Shown: positions 25,201 through 38,937, counted from the first letter of the stretch. The stretch: 64,000 nucleotides of DNA from Oasisia sp. SBJ-2009 (GCA_964017155.1 OZ024862.1:30880158-30944157), one strand, 5' to 3'. Made by a program: numbers and translations. Notes: generated by a model not told the origin, from the sequence alone.

Positions 25201-25656
25201 TGTTCACCATCTCTTTCTTTTCAGGTACATTCTTTATATCTTTCTCTTCACCAACATTCATAATCTCTCTATCTCTCTACCTCATTCTCTGGCTCTCTCT
25301 CTTATGTATCTCTCTCTCTCTCTCTCTCTCTTATGTATCTCTCTCTCTCTCTTCAGCCACGTTCACTCTCATTATTCAGACATGTAAACCATCCTCGTCT
25401 CTTTCTCTCGCTCACTCTCTCACTTTCATCAGCCACCCTCACCCACTTTACTCTCTTCTGTTTTGGACGCAACCTCTCTGTCTTTCTCTCTGCCTCTCTC
25501 TCTTTCTTCAGCCACGTTAACTGTCACTTTTCAAATATGTACACTATCCCTCTCTCCCTCTCTCTCTTTCTCACGTTCTCGCTTTTCTCTACCTGCAGCC
25601 ATGCTCACCTCCTTTATTTCCTCTCTCGCTCTCTTTCTTTCTCTATCTCTCTCTCC

Positions 25657-25734
<78 letters not shown>

Positions 25735-25966
25735 AGCCATGCTCACCCATTTTACTATCTTCTTTTGTGGAAGCCACCTCCGTCCCTTTCTCTCACTCCC
25801 GCTTTCTCTCACTCCCGCTTTCTCTCTTCAGCCACACACACACACACTTTACTCTCTTCTGTTGCAGATACGGCCTCTCTCTGTCTATCTTCAGCAACGT
25901 TAACTGTCACTCTTCAGACACATACACTACCCCCATCTCTCTCTCTCTCTCTCTCTTTCTCTCACC

Positions 25967-26013
<47 letters not shown>

Positions 26014-26076
26014 TCACTGTTTTGCTCTCTCTTCAGCCATGCTCACCCAATTTACTCGTTTTTATTGTGGACACCA

Positions 26077-26113
<37 letters not shown>

Positions 26114-26150
26114 ATCTATCTATCTCTCTCCCTCTCTGTTTTATGTGCAC
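25200..26150. repeat. CT-rich satellite-like region with (TA)n
   Basis: Long TCTC tracts alternate with a recurring segment of the type TTCAGCCATGCTCACCCA followed by TTTACTCTCTTCTGTT, seen about six times at uneven spacing. A TA run lies at 25662-25732. The ORFs (Ser/Leu/Phe repeats) are artefacts. Confidence 0.8.
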
Positions 26151-27715
26151 CCAACCAATCGTGATATGATGGATTGAAGTCTCTATTTTTCCAGTCCTCA
26201 ACATAGGCTATGCTAACCTCAAAAAGAGTTATAATTGTTGTACTTAACTTGATGACTTGGTAGAACTGGCCAGTATGATGTTGCTAGCGAGAAACATGCT
26301 ATCTGCCTTCTTCTACAGCCCACATGTAGGTCTTACGTCTTATTTGTGTGAGTCGGATATTAATTCCTCTTTGTTTGGCAACCAAGATGCATGACATTTA
26401 TGAAGAAAGAATTCATATTCCTGCTTATGTACATGTATTATATATATATATTTATATACATAATATATATATATATATATTTCTAAAATATCACAAAACT
26501 AGCTAAACGTATGAAATGGAATCAATGTGTGTGCACACAACATGTAGTGTTTGCATAAGGAACACCAGCAGGGTATGAACCTGCCACACACAACACTGAA
26601 CCGATATTATCATAAACTGGCAAGTGAACAAAGTGGTTTAGAGAAACATTTGACAAACACAGTATTCTAACTGCAATCATTCACAACTGTAATGTTAAAA
26701 AATGAATATACGTGGTCTGACAGGAATATATAATTAACAGTACACGATCTGTAAAAGCATGCACAAACTGATATTTCTGGACAAGACTGCTAATTGTGGT
26801 TTTGAACACTTCGTATCGCGTCACTAAGGCTGCCCAACAGCCAATTTCAAAGATTGTTTTTGCCAGAAAAATTACATAACGAGTATAATTGTATCCTACA
26901 AGCATGAATTTTTAGTGACGGTTAAAACCAGAAAATGTTGTATCATCTAACAATATCCAACATACTCTCAAATTCGTTATCTTCAATACATTTTCGTTAG
27001 GTGTGCGAGCGTGTGTATGTGCAGTCTAGTTGTCTATATGTGTCTAATAATGATAAATTTATGCACAATCCTACGTTTTATATAATAAAAAGGAAAATAT
27101 GTAAGTTCAAGATATGTTCGATAATGTCATGGTTTTTAATAGTTGTTTTATTGATGCATGTACTTTGTCGCGTGTTGTGTACACGTATGAAAGTTTGGTG
27201 ATGTACGCGATTATACTGATTGGGTAGTAGTAATTTGATATTAATGAATATCTCATTGAAAAGATTATAACCAAAGGTTATACTAGATAACATATACATG
27301 TATAAAAAAATGTAACCAAATTTTAACAAGTATCTTAACATTGAATGATCGCAGTTATTTATTCATGCATTGAATGTATTATTATTAATATATTATAGTT
27401 CGATTTATTCATTTATTGACGATTAAAGATGTAGTAGTATATTTAAATAGTAACAATTATTGTATCTTAGCTATTTACTATTTACGTACGTGCAACAAAT
27501 TAACTAAAGCTAATCGTGAAGCTGAGTTGTTGTGTACGATTATAACAACAGAAAATATGTTTTAAACTTAAACATTAAAAGCTGTTAAAACACTTGAATA
27601 GAACACAATACAAGCCTTGAATTTAGTTAATATTCAATACACCTTTAAAATAACAGTCAACGTGTCTGTTGTTTGAAAAACGTTGAAAAAGAAAAAAGAG
27701 GGAACGAGGAAGAGA
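26151..27715. other. AT-rich intergenic, no feature recognised
   Basis: Short TA runs near 26440-26480. Short ORFs without family signature. Confidence 0.5.
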
Positions 27716-27718
27716 GCG

Positions 27719-28030
27719 CGGGTGGTGTAGTGGTTACCACACCCGCCTCTGATGCCGGCGGCACGGGTTCGATCCCCGGTACCGGCAGTTGTGATGTAAA
27801 AATCTGGCTCTCAACATTGGGGACTGTGTATCCCTCGTGAATCGGAGAATCACGTTAATGTCGGTCCCGTCTCAATTTGGGACGTAAAAGAACCACTGAG
27901 GACGACAAGCACCCTGGCAGTGACCATCCTCAGTGCCTGCATAGAAAGGTCGGCTTGGCGTGATGTTCTGAAAAAGGCTGACTAGTTAAATGAGACCTCA
28001 TAAGATCATACGTTGTAACCACAATATACA
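27719..28030 (+). mobile_element. tRNA-derived SINE (family S2), full-length copy
   Basis: The head carries an A-box-like GGTGTAGTGGTTACC and a B-box GGGTTCGATCCCCGG at normal spacing. The acceptor ends do not pair well, so it is not a working tRNA gene. The body contains GAATCGGAGAATCACG and CACTGAGGACGACAAGCACC and ends in AACCACAATATA. Its 3' half is shared with 38770-38945. Confidence 0.78.
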
Positions 28031-29900
28031 GACTAGTCAGTTAAAAGAACGTTGCCGAGTGCTGGAAACAACTAGAACAGTGGGAGACACTGGGTACATA
28101 GCCTCTAGTACAATATAATGTAACTAGTTCGGCCAGAGATACTTCATCGGTTGCTCCTCATAACGTTCCCTGGCACGGTTGGTCACAATCCTTACTCCCT
28201 CACAACTGACCGACTTCCGCCGGAAGTGTTCCTATGGGAGGGAAATACCTGGCCCAAACCCCGGTTCGCCAAACCGGTTGTGACCTCCATAGGATGAGCG
28301 TCACGGGCATCCCCTTCCGCCACGTGCGGTCGAAACACTCAGTTGCAATGAAGGTAGCCATTTTATTTGCTTATAAACCCATGTCGAGCCTTAGCTGGTG
28401 AAATTGTGGTGTCAACTTGTAAGATACGTAAGTTGATATATCTGACGTTATTTATGTTGTAACATTGCATTAATACTTCGCTTATATGTCATGCAATATC
28501 ATATGATACATCAAACATGTTAGCATGCGTAACTATAATTATTAATGTTGACTTTTGCAGATGCTTGGTTCTATAGCGGAAGTTGGGCAACAATATGGCG
28601 CACACATCGCCGACGTTTTCTCCTTCATAAAATTAAACAAGGCATTATTTTTAAAACGCAGATACATAATACAGTACATCCTACAGTGACTAATATAACT
28701 CGCATTGATATACGAAAATTCATAATTTAAGATAATAAACCGAGGTGGATTATAACATATTAGTTATTTGTTATTTTACTTAATAAATAAATACAATGCT
28801 TACCTACGATTTATATCGACGCAAATCGGCAAGTGGATCCATTCATTACATATCAAGCATGTTGCCAAGTAATGTTTTGATTAATGAGAAATGGATTATC
28901 TGTGTAATTATATTCACAGTACGTAGAACGACGCTAACAGTTATGCATAATATTGATAAAGTTTGTCTTCCACAATGCCTTGCTGGTTTGACTATGCAAG
29001 TTAGCAGTATAGATTGTCGACACTGTACCACATGGCAATATATGTAATGTACTACCAACAGTTGCCGTTCTAAATAACATAGCCTACCTTAAAACAATTG
29101 GCTGTAGCAATCGTCGCTCCCTTTTTCGGCGTCTAGTTGTATATTCAAATGTCTGATGACTGCCAACCTGCAACATGTGCAGCTCATTCGAGACTAACTG
29201 TCAAACCACGTAGAGCGTCAAATGTGTATTGTTTGCTGAATATCATACGATACGCTGCAACCGACCGCATACGAACCATCCATAAACACGTGAAGTTGGT
29301 CTTCTACTGAAAACCGGGAGAACTGTATGTCGACTACAACTGCGTTTCGACGAATCCATGCATTCGATCGAACGCTTAAGTCATTTGTTTGTAGCAACTT
29401 GTCAGTTTCAACGCGACAGAGGTTGCTAATTATACGTTGTCAATCTGTGCGTTCTTGCGCGGGACCAAGAACATACCATTGTCGGAGGCCGCACGTCAGA
29501 CTAAGAATATAGGCGGCAATGAAGCATTGTATTATCTCTGTGTTAAACTGACAATGAAACATGACAGGTATTACACACGGACAAAACAAGGTTGCCTTGA
29601 ATAGCACAAATAGCTTCGCTATTCTTGTCTAATGTGCAAATACCCATGACCGTACCGAATTGCGTCTTAATTAGACTGACGGGGGGTGATGGTGGTGAAA
29701 AAGATTGGTGGGTGAAAGTATGGAGGAAGAGGGATGTAGAGGGACAGTGAGAAGGGAAATAGTAGCGGATAAAGAAAGTGAGGGAGAGGGGCCGCCAAGC
29801 AGGGAAGAAAGGAGATAGAAATGTTGAATATTTTTAAAGGAATGTATTGGAGATAGGTCAATCAGAAGGGAGACAGACAAAGAGAGACAGACAACCAGAT
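28031..29900. other. Intergenic, no gene recognised
   Basis: GC-richer patch at 28150-28340 with an ACTTCCGCCGGAAGT palindrome; otherwise no recognisable gene or element. Confidence 0.45.
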
Positions 29901-29974
29901 CATTCACCAACTTGTTCACTCTGACACATTGTGCATCAGAACGAAAAAGGATTGTATCGTCACTCATTTATTGC

Positions 29975-30323
<349 letters not shown>

Positions 30324-30428
30324 GTAAGCTTTATGAAACTTGTCACAGCCCGGGCTATTCTTATGGTTTATCGTGTAGGTCTATTTGGAAAGATAAATAG
30401 GCATTGGTGAAGTGCGAGTAGAGATGCT

Positions 30429-30474
30429 GGCGGTGGCGGTGGCGGTGGCGGTGGCGGTGGCGGTGGCGGTGGCT
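30429..30474. repeat. (GGTGGC)n microsatellite
   Basis: About seven perfect GGTGGC units just downstream of the CA tract. Confidence 0.9.
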
Positions 30475-30569
30475 GAGATAGTTGGAAGATGATCGAAAAA
30501 ACAAATTGCTGAATACCTGCAAGAGAGACGGGAAGTTCACAGAGGAATAAAGAACGGGGCTAATTGTCC

Positions 30570-31170
30570 TAATTTAGAAAAGAAAGGGAGATGTGCATGA
30601 CCCGGGAAAACATTGTGGCATAACGTTGCTAAGTCATATGTTGAAGTTGCTGGAAAGAATCCTGGATGGCAGAATAAAAGCAATAGTGTAAGGGGAAATC
30701 CGTGAAGAACAGCTCTTTGCCCAGAGATAGTTAGTAGAGGAGAAACTGGAAGGACAGGGGGATATGGCAATTAGATTCATATACCTGGAGAAGGCCTAGG
30801 CTACGATCTCAAGATAAATGACAATGGGAACACTGAGGTGGGCGGGGGTCCCAGAGGGGGGGGGGGTGGAGGGGACGTATGAGGACACGTTCTGTGTCGA
30901 CCGGGAGTGTCAGGAGAATCCAAAGTGAATGTTGGCCTGACACAGGGGAGCGCCTTGAGCCCATTGTTGTTTATCATCGCTGTGGTGAAACTGGTAAGCA
31001 GAAAGATTTGTATAAAAGACATACTCCGGAAACTATTGTACTCAGATGCAGGGCCTGGCAGTAGTAGCGGACGGGGAAGCAATTCTCCAACAGCAGCTGA
31101 TAGAGTGGAAAGATATGTTCAGAAGACTTGGACTGAGAGTATATTTGGAGAAGACTGATGCAATGAAGGG
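30570..31170 (+). pseudogene. Non-LTR retrotransposon reverse-transcriptase fragment
   Basis: Plus-strand translation with stops and shifts follows LINE reverse transcriptase order: KGDVHDPGKHCGITLLSHML, KLLERILDGRIK, REEQLFAQR, FIYLEKA, then LTQGSALSPLLFII, then RKLLYSD (catalytic YADD altered and shifted), and in another frame IEWKDMFRRLGLRVYLEKTD. A (G)n insertion lies between halves at about 30855. A dead copy; the clade is not determined. Confidence 0.75.
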
Positions 31171-31329
31171 AATGACAGGATGGGAAGAAACTTAAGCAAA
31201 GAGACAGTTTTGTCAACCTGGGTGGAGCGATATGTGGAGTTGGCAGTCCTATTCAATCAGACACCATCTCAAATTCTCTGGGAAGCATGCAGCCATATGC
31301 TGCAGTTAATGCGCGAAGGCAGCTCGCAC

Positions 31330-31470
31330 ACATATCAATCATTCGTTTATTGCCAGGTATTCATTTACACAGCTGAATGAACTGGAGCAATGTAGAATGA
31401 AAAAACTTGCCCAAGGTTTTAACAGCGCAGTACAGGATTTGAATCCGGGTCCTCTTAGTTGAACCTGATG
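31330..31470 (-). mobile_element. tRNA-derived SINE fragment (family S1)
   Basis: On the minus strand: GGACCCGGATTCAAATCC (B-box like), ACCTTGGGCAAG, TGCTCCAGTTCATTCAGCTG, AATACCTGGC. The same order is seen at 37540-37740, 39410-39560 and 43290-43440. Confidence 0.65.
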
Positions 31471-31969
31471 GTCTAAAATGGACTTGTGATTTCAAAAAAA
31501 TACGGCGTTTATACAGGTACAAAAGAAGCCGATAAAAAGATTTCGGGAAGTTATTTTTTTATTTCGAAACATTGGTGAATATATATAGCAGGATAGAATT
31601 ATCACTTAGGTGGAAAATATCACAATGCAATCTGTGCTGTGCCGCTCCATTTGGCACATAGGCAGTCTGAACTAAGTACCAAACAAGGGGGGAATTGGCA
31701 TTTCCATTTCTTTGGAACAGTAAACCCGAAGCTTCGAAAAGAAAATCACTAATAAACACATATATGCGGACGGAGGTCTTACTATTGTAGATCTTAGAAC
31801 TAAAATAGAATGTCTATTTGTCAAACAAGTTCTGCAATTTATTAAAGAGCATAACGCCAGGTGGACCTTCTTAGCACCATTGGCTGGGTTTACACCTTGC
31901 ATTTAATTCTGTTCCGCCTTTACCCACCTTAAATATCGTGGTGCTGGTTCACGCCCGGGTAATTTAGTT

Positions 31970-33350
31970 GAAGACAGGGGCGTCGATCGGTGGGGGACGG
32001 GGGGGGGGACGCGTCCCCCCCCACTTTTCAGCGTGGGGGAAAGCATAGAAATTGTCCCCCCCCCCCCACTTTTCAGTTCATAAAAATTGCGGGGCATGGA
32101 CTAGGACTAGTAGCTAGACAATAAACTCGCAATATGAAGTTCCGACCACCCTTTAGACAATCGACTAGATACATTGCTTGGCTGGCCACAACGCGCAACT
32201 TGATCTTACTTGAGTAAATAATTACCATGCCGGTGTAGCGGTTAAATTTTTCCGGCGTTATAAAGGTTCCGATTGACGCTTCTGCGCAAGCGCATAAAAT
32301 GTAAAATTATTAATGTGCAGCGAAAGGACAATACATATATGGTATAAATACTACGGGTTGTTCGTTAGGATATACATAACCTCTCTACAAAGTTATTTGT
32401 CGCAAATTAACACGAGGCAAACAAGGTTTGAGGCATGTTTTGATAGCAAGCGTAAATCACGTGACTATGGTGCGCCATAATCCGCGACGGTGATTTAAAC
32501 AAATGTAAGATGTTATTCTATTGAACGACATTTTAAGCAACTCTTCACAGTACTCATCACAGGAGAATTAATGAACAGCCCGTGGCATTTATACCAAAAA
32601 TGCTTTATTGTTTCGCTGCACGTTGGTGATTTTACATTTATCGCGTATGCGCAGAAACGACAATCGGAAAGTTTATAAGGATCGGGAAAATGTAAGCGCG
32701 ACACCGGGCTGAGCCGCTGCCGGGTTCTATCAGTTTGCATCCTTGTGTTGATGTTATTAGTAGGTTCTAGCCATCAAGCAAATTATAAATTATGAAATTT
32801 GTGTTTCCCTTTCACCCTTCGCCTGCTTGATGATTATCGCCTACGACAGAAGCAGGGGATTCCTGCACTTTATGTAACTTATTCCTATTGAGTGATGACA
32901 AATTTCTTTGCCAAAATGTAGAACTGGGAAATTCTACACAACATGGGCGTCGATCGGTGAGGGACGAGAAGAACACGTCCCCCACTTTTCAGCCTCAGGG
33001 GGACAGCATAATAAATGTCCCCCCACGTTTTCAGTTGATAAAAAACGAATGTACATGCATATAACGAGACTGATCACTCCCCTCTCTTAAAAACGTTACA
33101 TCGGTCTAGTAGTAAAATTAATATACGAGTCATCACGGTAACCACAGTAACATCAGTGTAGTTGATGGTCTTCACAGGCCTCTGTAGCAAACCATTTTGT
33201 CATACATTTAGAATCCAGTGCATAGTCTCAATGCACATGGCCATCGATTGGTGGGGACATGTCCCCCCACTTTTCAGCCAGAGGGGGACAGCATAGGAAA
33301 TGTTCCCCCCACGTTTTCAGTTCAGAAAACAATGTATGGGCATATAGCGA
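31970..33350. mobile_element. Three hAT-like terminal segments (GGGCGTCGATCGGTGG)
   Basis: A segment starting GGGCGTCGATCGGTGGGGGA and containing CCCCACTTTTCAGC twice occurs at about 31976, 32943 and 33240 in the same orientation, with decreasing similarity. The CAGGGGCGTCGA start resembles hAT termini. Flanking pieces are also shared (32120-32225 with 33390-33500; 32765-32870 with 33538-33670), so the whole block looks like a diverged tandem duplication. No transposase ORF. Confidence 0.5.
32234..32703. mobile_element. Inverted-repeat element (MITE family M1), copy 2
   Basis: Same element as 19427-19900: ends TGTAGCGGTTAAATTTTTCC and, reversed, TGTCGCGCTTACATTTTCCC. It is flanked by CCGG on both sides, a possible target duplication. 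It sits inside the hAT-like block. Confidence 0.75.
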
Positions 33351-33848
33351 AAGTGATGACTCCACTCTCTTAAGAGCCCCTACATAGGCTTAGTAGTAAA
33401 ATTATTCAACTCAGATATAAACTTCCGACTAATTACTAGATAAATTGCTTAGTTGGCCGCAACTTGATCGTAGTCCAGTAAATATTCATCATGGCGGGCT
33501 CTGTCATTTTGCACCCTTGTGTTGATATATTAATAGGCCCTAGCCATCAAACACATTATAGACTATTAATTTTGTTTGCCCTGTCACCCCTTGAATTGCA
33601 GCCTGGTCACCCTTGTGGATACTTATATCGCCTACGGCGGAACCAGCGGATTCCTGCACTTTTTGTAATTTGATCTTTGGCTTGCTCGGGGCAACATATT
33701 CGTCACATCCCATGATCGTTCGACGGACAGCCACGCGTGCTCGGACAGCCAGTCGCTGCCACGCCACACGAACGTCGCCCGGTACAAAATTACGCAACGT
33801 GTAAGGGAGTGCCAGCGACTGACGTCGCTTCGATCAGCGCAGCAACTT

Positions 33849-36168
33849 GGTCCGTGTATATACCGTTTTTTCCTTTTTCGTTTTCAAATTTGCGAACGAA
33901 AAACGGATAACGAATTCGTTTTTCGTTTTCAAATTTGCGAACGAAAAACAAAAAACTAATTCCTTTTTCGTTTTTCGTTTTCAAAAGTGAAGTAAGAAAA
34001 ACGAAAAACTAATTCGTTTTTGCATTTAGGATGCTTCGGTCGCACTGCCACTTCGGGTGGCCAGTAAAAATTGGTAGTTTCGGCGGGATACTTCGGTCGC
34101 ACTGGCAGCGTTTTGAAAACAAACTCGCAGAAATTGCATAGGCGAAATGGTATGTCTAAGTACCTACAGGTGAATATTGGTCGTTTCGGCGCTGTTTTTT
34201 ATGTTTCGACAATTTAATAAACTTTACTCAACCTTATATATGATCGATCAAAAGATGGATAAATCGAGAGTAGGTGAAGTTTATTTTGTAACTGCAACTA
34301 TGTGATGCAATAGTTATTTTAAATTTAGTTTGTAAAATAGTTGACTTAGGAGGCCGCTATTATGACTAATAAAAAGTCGCTATCTTAGGGGCCACTTTGG
34401 GTTTTTAAATTAGCAATTTTGTATGTAATTATTGAATTCCATTGACGGACCATTACGGATAGCCCAATTGTATTTAGGAGCATGTATATTCCTGAGTATT
34501 GTTTATTAACATTTGCTACTTTACGCGTATTGTAAGTAGAGGATATGTGGTAAAAATAGAATACGTTAATGGCTTAATGTGTTGCTAGAGTTAGTGTTAA
34601 TTCATTATTATTTTGCATATGTAGTAATTTGCAACAGTAGAAGTAATTTTGCATCCGTGTGTAAAATGCTGCTTTACATAATGTATCAGTCTTTTTTAAA
34701 TTGTGATTGGATATGTTTTGATTAAACAAATATAGGTATTGTTTATTGTGTGAGGCATACTATTTGTAATATTCTTTTTTACAAATGTATATTATGTCCT
34801 GAATGCATGTGTTCTGCTGTGTGCTGGTGTGAAATGATTATGCATATTTCTGGTTTGTGTTATCTGCCAATTTTGAAAGTATGCGGGTTATGTTTAATGT
34901 TTATATTTATAATAAAATTATAATATAACTACAATAAGTTGATATCAACTTTTGCTTAAACATTAATTCTATGTGGGAACTATATTTATTTGAAAATATT
35001 ATTCTTACAAGTTTTTTTTGCAATTTGTTTATTCAATTACATTTGTGTCCCTAGATCAGTAGATGGTAATTAGTGTGAGGCAATATTACAGAATTATAGA
35101 GTGAAATATTTATTCTAGTTTGAATAATATGCTTTAACCTAGTTATAGGTCCAATTGTTCGAGACAACTGTTTGCTATTTTATCAATATGTTTAATCCAG
35201 TTTAAATGCGAGATTAATGTAAAGCCCATAATGTTAAACTGGTTAAATCTCTCAATATCTTCACTGTCAATTGTTAATGTTACTTCATCAACCTATTTAT
35301 TAGGCATTTGAGAAAAAACTTTTGTTTTATTAATATTTTAATGATAATGTATAATAATAACACAAGTTTTATTGGCAATACATATGCAAAATAATAATGA
35401 ATTAACACTAACTCACACATTAAGCCATTAACGTATTATATTTTTACCACATATCCTCTACTTACAATATGCGTAAAGTAGCAAATGTTAATAAACAATA
35501 CTCAGGAATATACATGCTCCTAAATACAATTGGGCTATCCGTAATGGTCCGTCAATGGAATTCAATAATTACATAAAGAATTGCTAATTTAAAAACCCAA
35601 AGTGGCCCCTATGGTAGCGACTGTTTATTAGTCATAATAGGGGCCTCCTAAGTCAAATATTTTACAAACTAAATTTAAAATAACTATTGCATCACATAGT
35701 TGCAGTTACAAAATAAATACATCTACTCTCGATTTATCCATCTTTCGATCTATCATATATAAGGTTGAGTAAAGTTTATTAAATTGTCGAAACATAAAAA
35801 GCAGCGCCGAAACGACCAATATTCACGTGTAGGTACTTAGACATACCACTTCGCCGATGCAATTTCTGCGAGTTTATTTTCAAAACGCTGCCAGTGCGAC
35901 CGAAGTATCCCGCCGAAACTACCAATTTTTATCGACCACCCGAAGTGGCAGTGCGACCGAAGCATCCTAAATGCAAAAACGAAAAACGAAAAACGAATTC
36001 GTTTTTCGTTTTTCTTACTTCACTTTTGAAAACGAAAAACGAAAAAGGAATTCGTTTTTCGTTTTTGGTTCGCAAATTTGAAAACGAAAAACGAAAAACG
36101 AATTCGCTATCCGTTTTTCGTTCGCAAATTTGAAAACGAAAAAGGAAAAAACGGTATATACACGGACC
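33849..36168. mobile_element. 2.3-kb foldback element with ~0.78-kb inverted arms
   Basis: Left arm 33849-34622, right arm about 35378-36168, spacer about 755 bp. Ends are GGTCCGTGTATATACCG and its reverse complement, flanked by the 6-bp direct repeat CAACTT (33843-33848 and 36169-36174). Outer parts of the arms contain tandem TTTTTCGTTTTC/CGAACGAAAAAC motifs; inner parts match closely over hundreds of bases (for example GACGGACCATTACGGATAGC against its complement at 35540). No ORF with family signature. A foldback or long-TIR non-autonomous transposon. Confidence 0.88.
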
Positions 36169-36295
36169 CAACTTGTTTCTTGTTTCGACCGGCCGCATCT
36201 ATTCACACCTCGATGTGCTGACCCAGGGAATATCATCGGGTAACAGGATCGTGTTTACAAACAGGCCGAACACTGATATAACCATGTGTATTATA

Positions 36296-36303
36296 CACAC
36301 ACA

Positions 36304-36354
<51 letters not shown>

Positions 36355-36355
36355 T

Positions 36356-36403
<48 letters not shown>
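36296..36403. repeat. (ACGC)n-(AC)n microsatellite
   Basis: About 18 ACGC units followed by AC units; just outside the foldback element. Confidence 0.95.
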
Positions 36404-36407
<4 letters not shown>

Positions 36408-36477
36408 TGAATACACAGCGCGATGTACATATTGAATTTTGCAGATACTTTATGCACTCTGCAACTTAACGCATATA

Positions 36478-37740
36478 CAGTAGTCCCTTTCTTATACGGC
36501 CCCCTCTCCACCGGCCTCCCGGATTATACGGCCACATTGTCACTGCAATAGCAATTTCTAATACAAACTACGTCTCACCAGCGGCGACCGGCTAACGTGG
36601 GCAATGATCAGGGTTGGATGAAGAATCTTCCCCTCTTCAGCCAATCGCTAGTCAAAAACTGCAATCTTTAACGTAGTTGAACCGGCAAAGGTCTAGTTAC
36701 AGTAGCAGTGCCTCACTGGACATGGAGGACCAGGTATGTTAGTCGCATACGTGGGACCTAACTACCAGGAGAGCAGGCACACTGCATAGGGCGCTGCGTT
36801 AAGTCCTGTTTGGTATAGTTTAAAAAAGACACAATAACTTATAGCCTGCTACCTTCCTCCCCTCCAGTTGCATTAGCCCAGTTATATAAGATAGATAGAA
36901 AACAATAACATTACGCAAGGAAATATGAGACGGTTGAACAGGTCTATCACATTAGGCTAGATCCAGACTGTGTGACATAGAATGAGAAACTCATCACAGT
37001 TTCTGACCAGGCAGCAATTAAAATACAATCAAAACTTTAGAAATCGTTTATTGTAAAATAGTCATGTTTCTACAAAAATAATGCATTGTACAACATTAAC
37101 AAACAATAGAACTATTTAAAACTATAGTTTTATTACAGCACTCATCGTCACACAAACAGTGCCGTTATGTAAACAAACAGATTGATTGACATTGAACACA
37201 TCTATAAATTACTCTAAAGGCCAGCCAAATCTTCTCTTCATAACTGGATTGTATCAGCTATGATGTCAGAGAAATACGTGTAGGTAAATTACTTCATAAT
37301 TAATGTATTTACACCCAAGACGGAAAATCAACAGCATGACCAGTTGATATTATGTCCTCATCACTATGGTAACAGTCACTTTTTGCCACATGTTCTACTT
37401 GTAACACCCAAAACATCAAAGGCTACTCAAATTTGGCAAGTATTAAAGATTCTATCATTAAAATTGCATTTTTGTAAGAATAAAAAAGCTTAATGGCAAG
37501 TTCTTATATATACGCCTCATTATCCAATCATCAGGACTGCTCACAGTTGGTTGTGCTTGTAAACAAATATCCACCACTGTCTATAGCCAAGTACTCATTC
37601 ATACAGCTGAATGAACTGGAGCAATGTAGAGTGAACACATTTGCCCAAGGTTTGAGATGACAGCACAGAATTGGAACCCGGGTTCTCTTAGTCAAGAGTC
37701 TATGGGTCTATCTATCTTGCCACTATGCTACTAAAAAAGT
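36478..37740. other. Intergenic with repeat fragments
   Basis: At 36478 TACAGTAGTCCCTTTCTTAT followed by ACGGCC resembles the terminus of a pogo/Tigger-like element after a TA target. 36930-36990 resembles the end of repeat family R3. A S1 SINE on the minus strand occupies 37540-37740 with B-box-like GGGTTCCAATTC and A-box-like TAGCATAGTGGC. Confidence 0.5.
37540..37740 (-). mobile_element. tRNA-derived SINE (family S1), best copy
   Basis: Minus strand, in order: TAGCATAGTGGCAAGATAG (A-box region), GAGAACCCGGGTTCCAATTC (B-box region), CCTTGGGCAAATGTG, TTGCTCCAGTTCATTCAGCT, GAGTACTTGGCTATAGACAG. The CTTGGGCAAG ... CAGCTG ... TACCTGGC body recurs at 9.3, 31.4, 39.5 and 43.4 kb. Confidence 0.7.
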
Positions 37741-38765
37741 AAGACGCATACATATATCAAAGGTTAACCCCAAATCACTGTAACCAGTAATATTATCTCA
37801 ATCAAGGAGCACATACACAGGGTGTATATCAGCAGCTGGTTTTCAAGCCACTGCAAGCTACTATAATATATAAATGATACAAAGTCATGCAAATAATACA
37901 GACCACTATTATAATCATAGCAGTTGCAAATAAACTGACCAGCCATTGTTTAATGGGTACGTAGATAGTAGTCATTGTTTACCAAGAGACAGATTGTAGA
38001 TGGGAGAGGACACATGCTACATTTTATTGGCAAATTCTGTGTACTGAAAATCAACTCGCCTCCAAATCCAGTCCACCCCAAATCTAGATTACCCCTCCCC
38101 TGATTTGTATGGTCCACCCCTAATAAATTATAACCACTCCATTATACAGCACATCGTATTGTCGGTTGTTAAGTGTTTTACTTAGACTGAAATACTAGGA
38201 AGTGCTAGTGTCATGGAAACAAGTATTTTAGTGCGACAACCGAAGGACTTCTTAGTATTTTGAAACTTTGTAAAACACATAGCAACCAACAATACCAAGT
38301 GCTGTATAATGCCTACTATAAAGTGCCCAATATAAAAAATATTTTGTAACGTCAAGGACAGGCAGGAACAAACTAAATAAGTCCCAAGTCCAGACCGACA
38401 CCATAAATGACTTCAGTCGCTTATCCTGCACAAGACATGGGCACCATCCCATTATAAGCAATAACAGCTCCCTATAATAACTGTAAAACTTCTATAGTGC
38501 CTAAATCCTTAAAAATATCCAAGCTCAGAGACGCAACAAGCAAAATCATTTAACTAGTAAAAAGTCATCACTGGAGCAGGGAACCGCCGAGAAAATGGCG
38601 GAAAAGCAATTTAAAACAAATATGTTTTCAATTTCTTACGACAGGTGTCTATAATTTCAGAAGGTTTAATTGCAATAGGGACATAACCAGGCACATCTAC
38701 ACAGTGTGACTGCTCTCAGGGTCTTCATTGGCAGTTCTTCTGTACAGATCACTAAGGCACTTCAG
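37741..38765. other. Intergenic, no gene recognised
   Basis: AT-rich; no supported ORF or element. Confidence 0.45.
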
Positions 38766-38769
38766 TTCA

Positions 38770-38937
38770 ACAGTTGAGCCCTCATGACTCTGAGATGAAG
38801 TCAATGTTGGTCCACTGAGGACGACAAGCACCCCAACATTGACCACCTCACTGCCAGCATAGAAAGGGCAAGTTAGCAATAATGTATTGGGAAAACGCTG
38901 AGTAATGAATGAGACCTCATAATGTATCATTCTAACC

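Noticed and set aside
25333..26169. 278-codon Ser/Leu/Phe ORF
   Set aside because: Low-complexity CT-rich satellite reading.
27719..27790. Functional tRNA gene
   Set aside because: A and B boxes are present but the acceptor stem does not pair and a SINE body follows.
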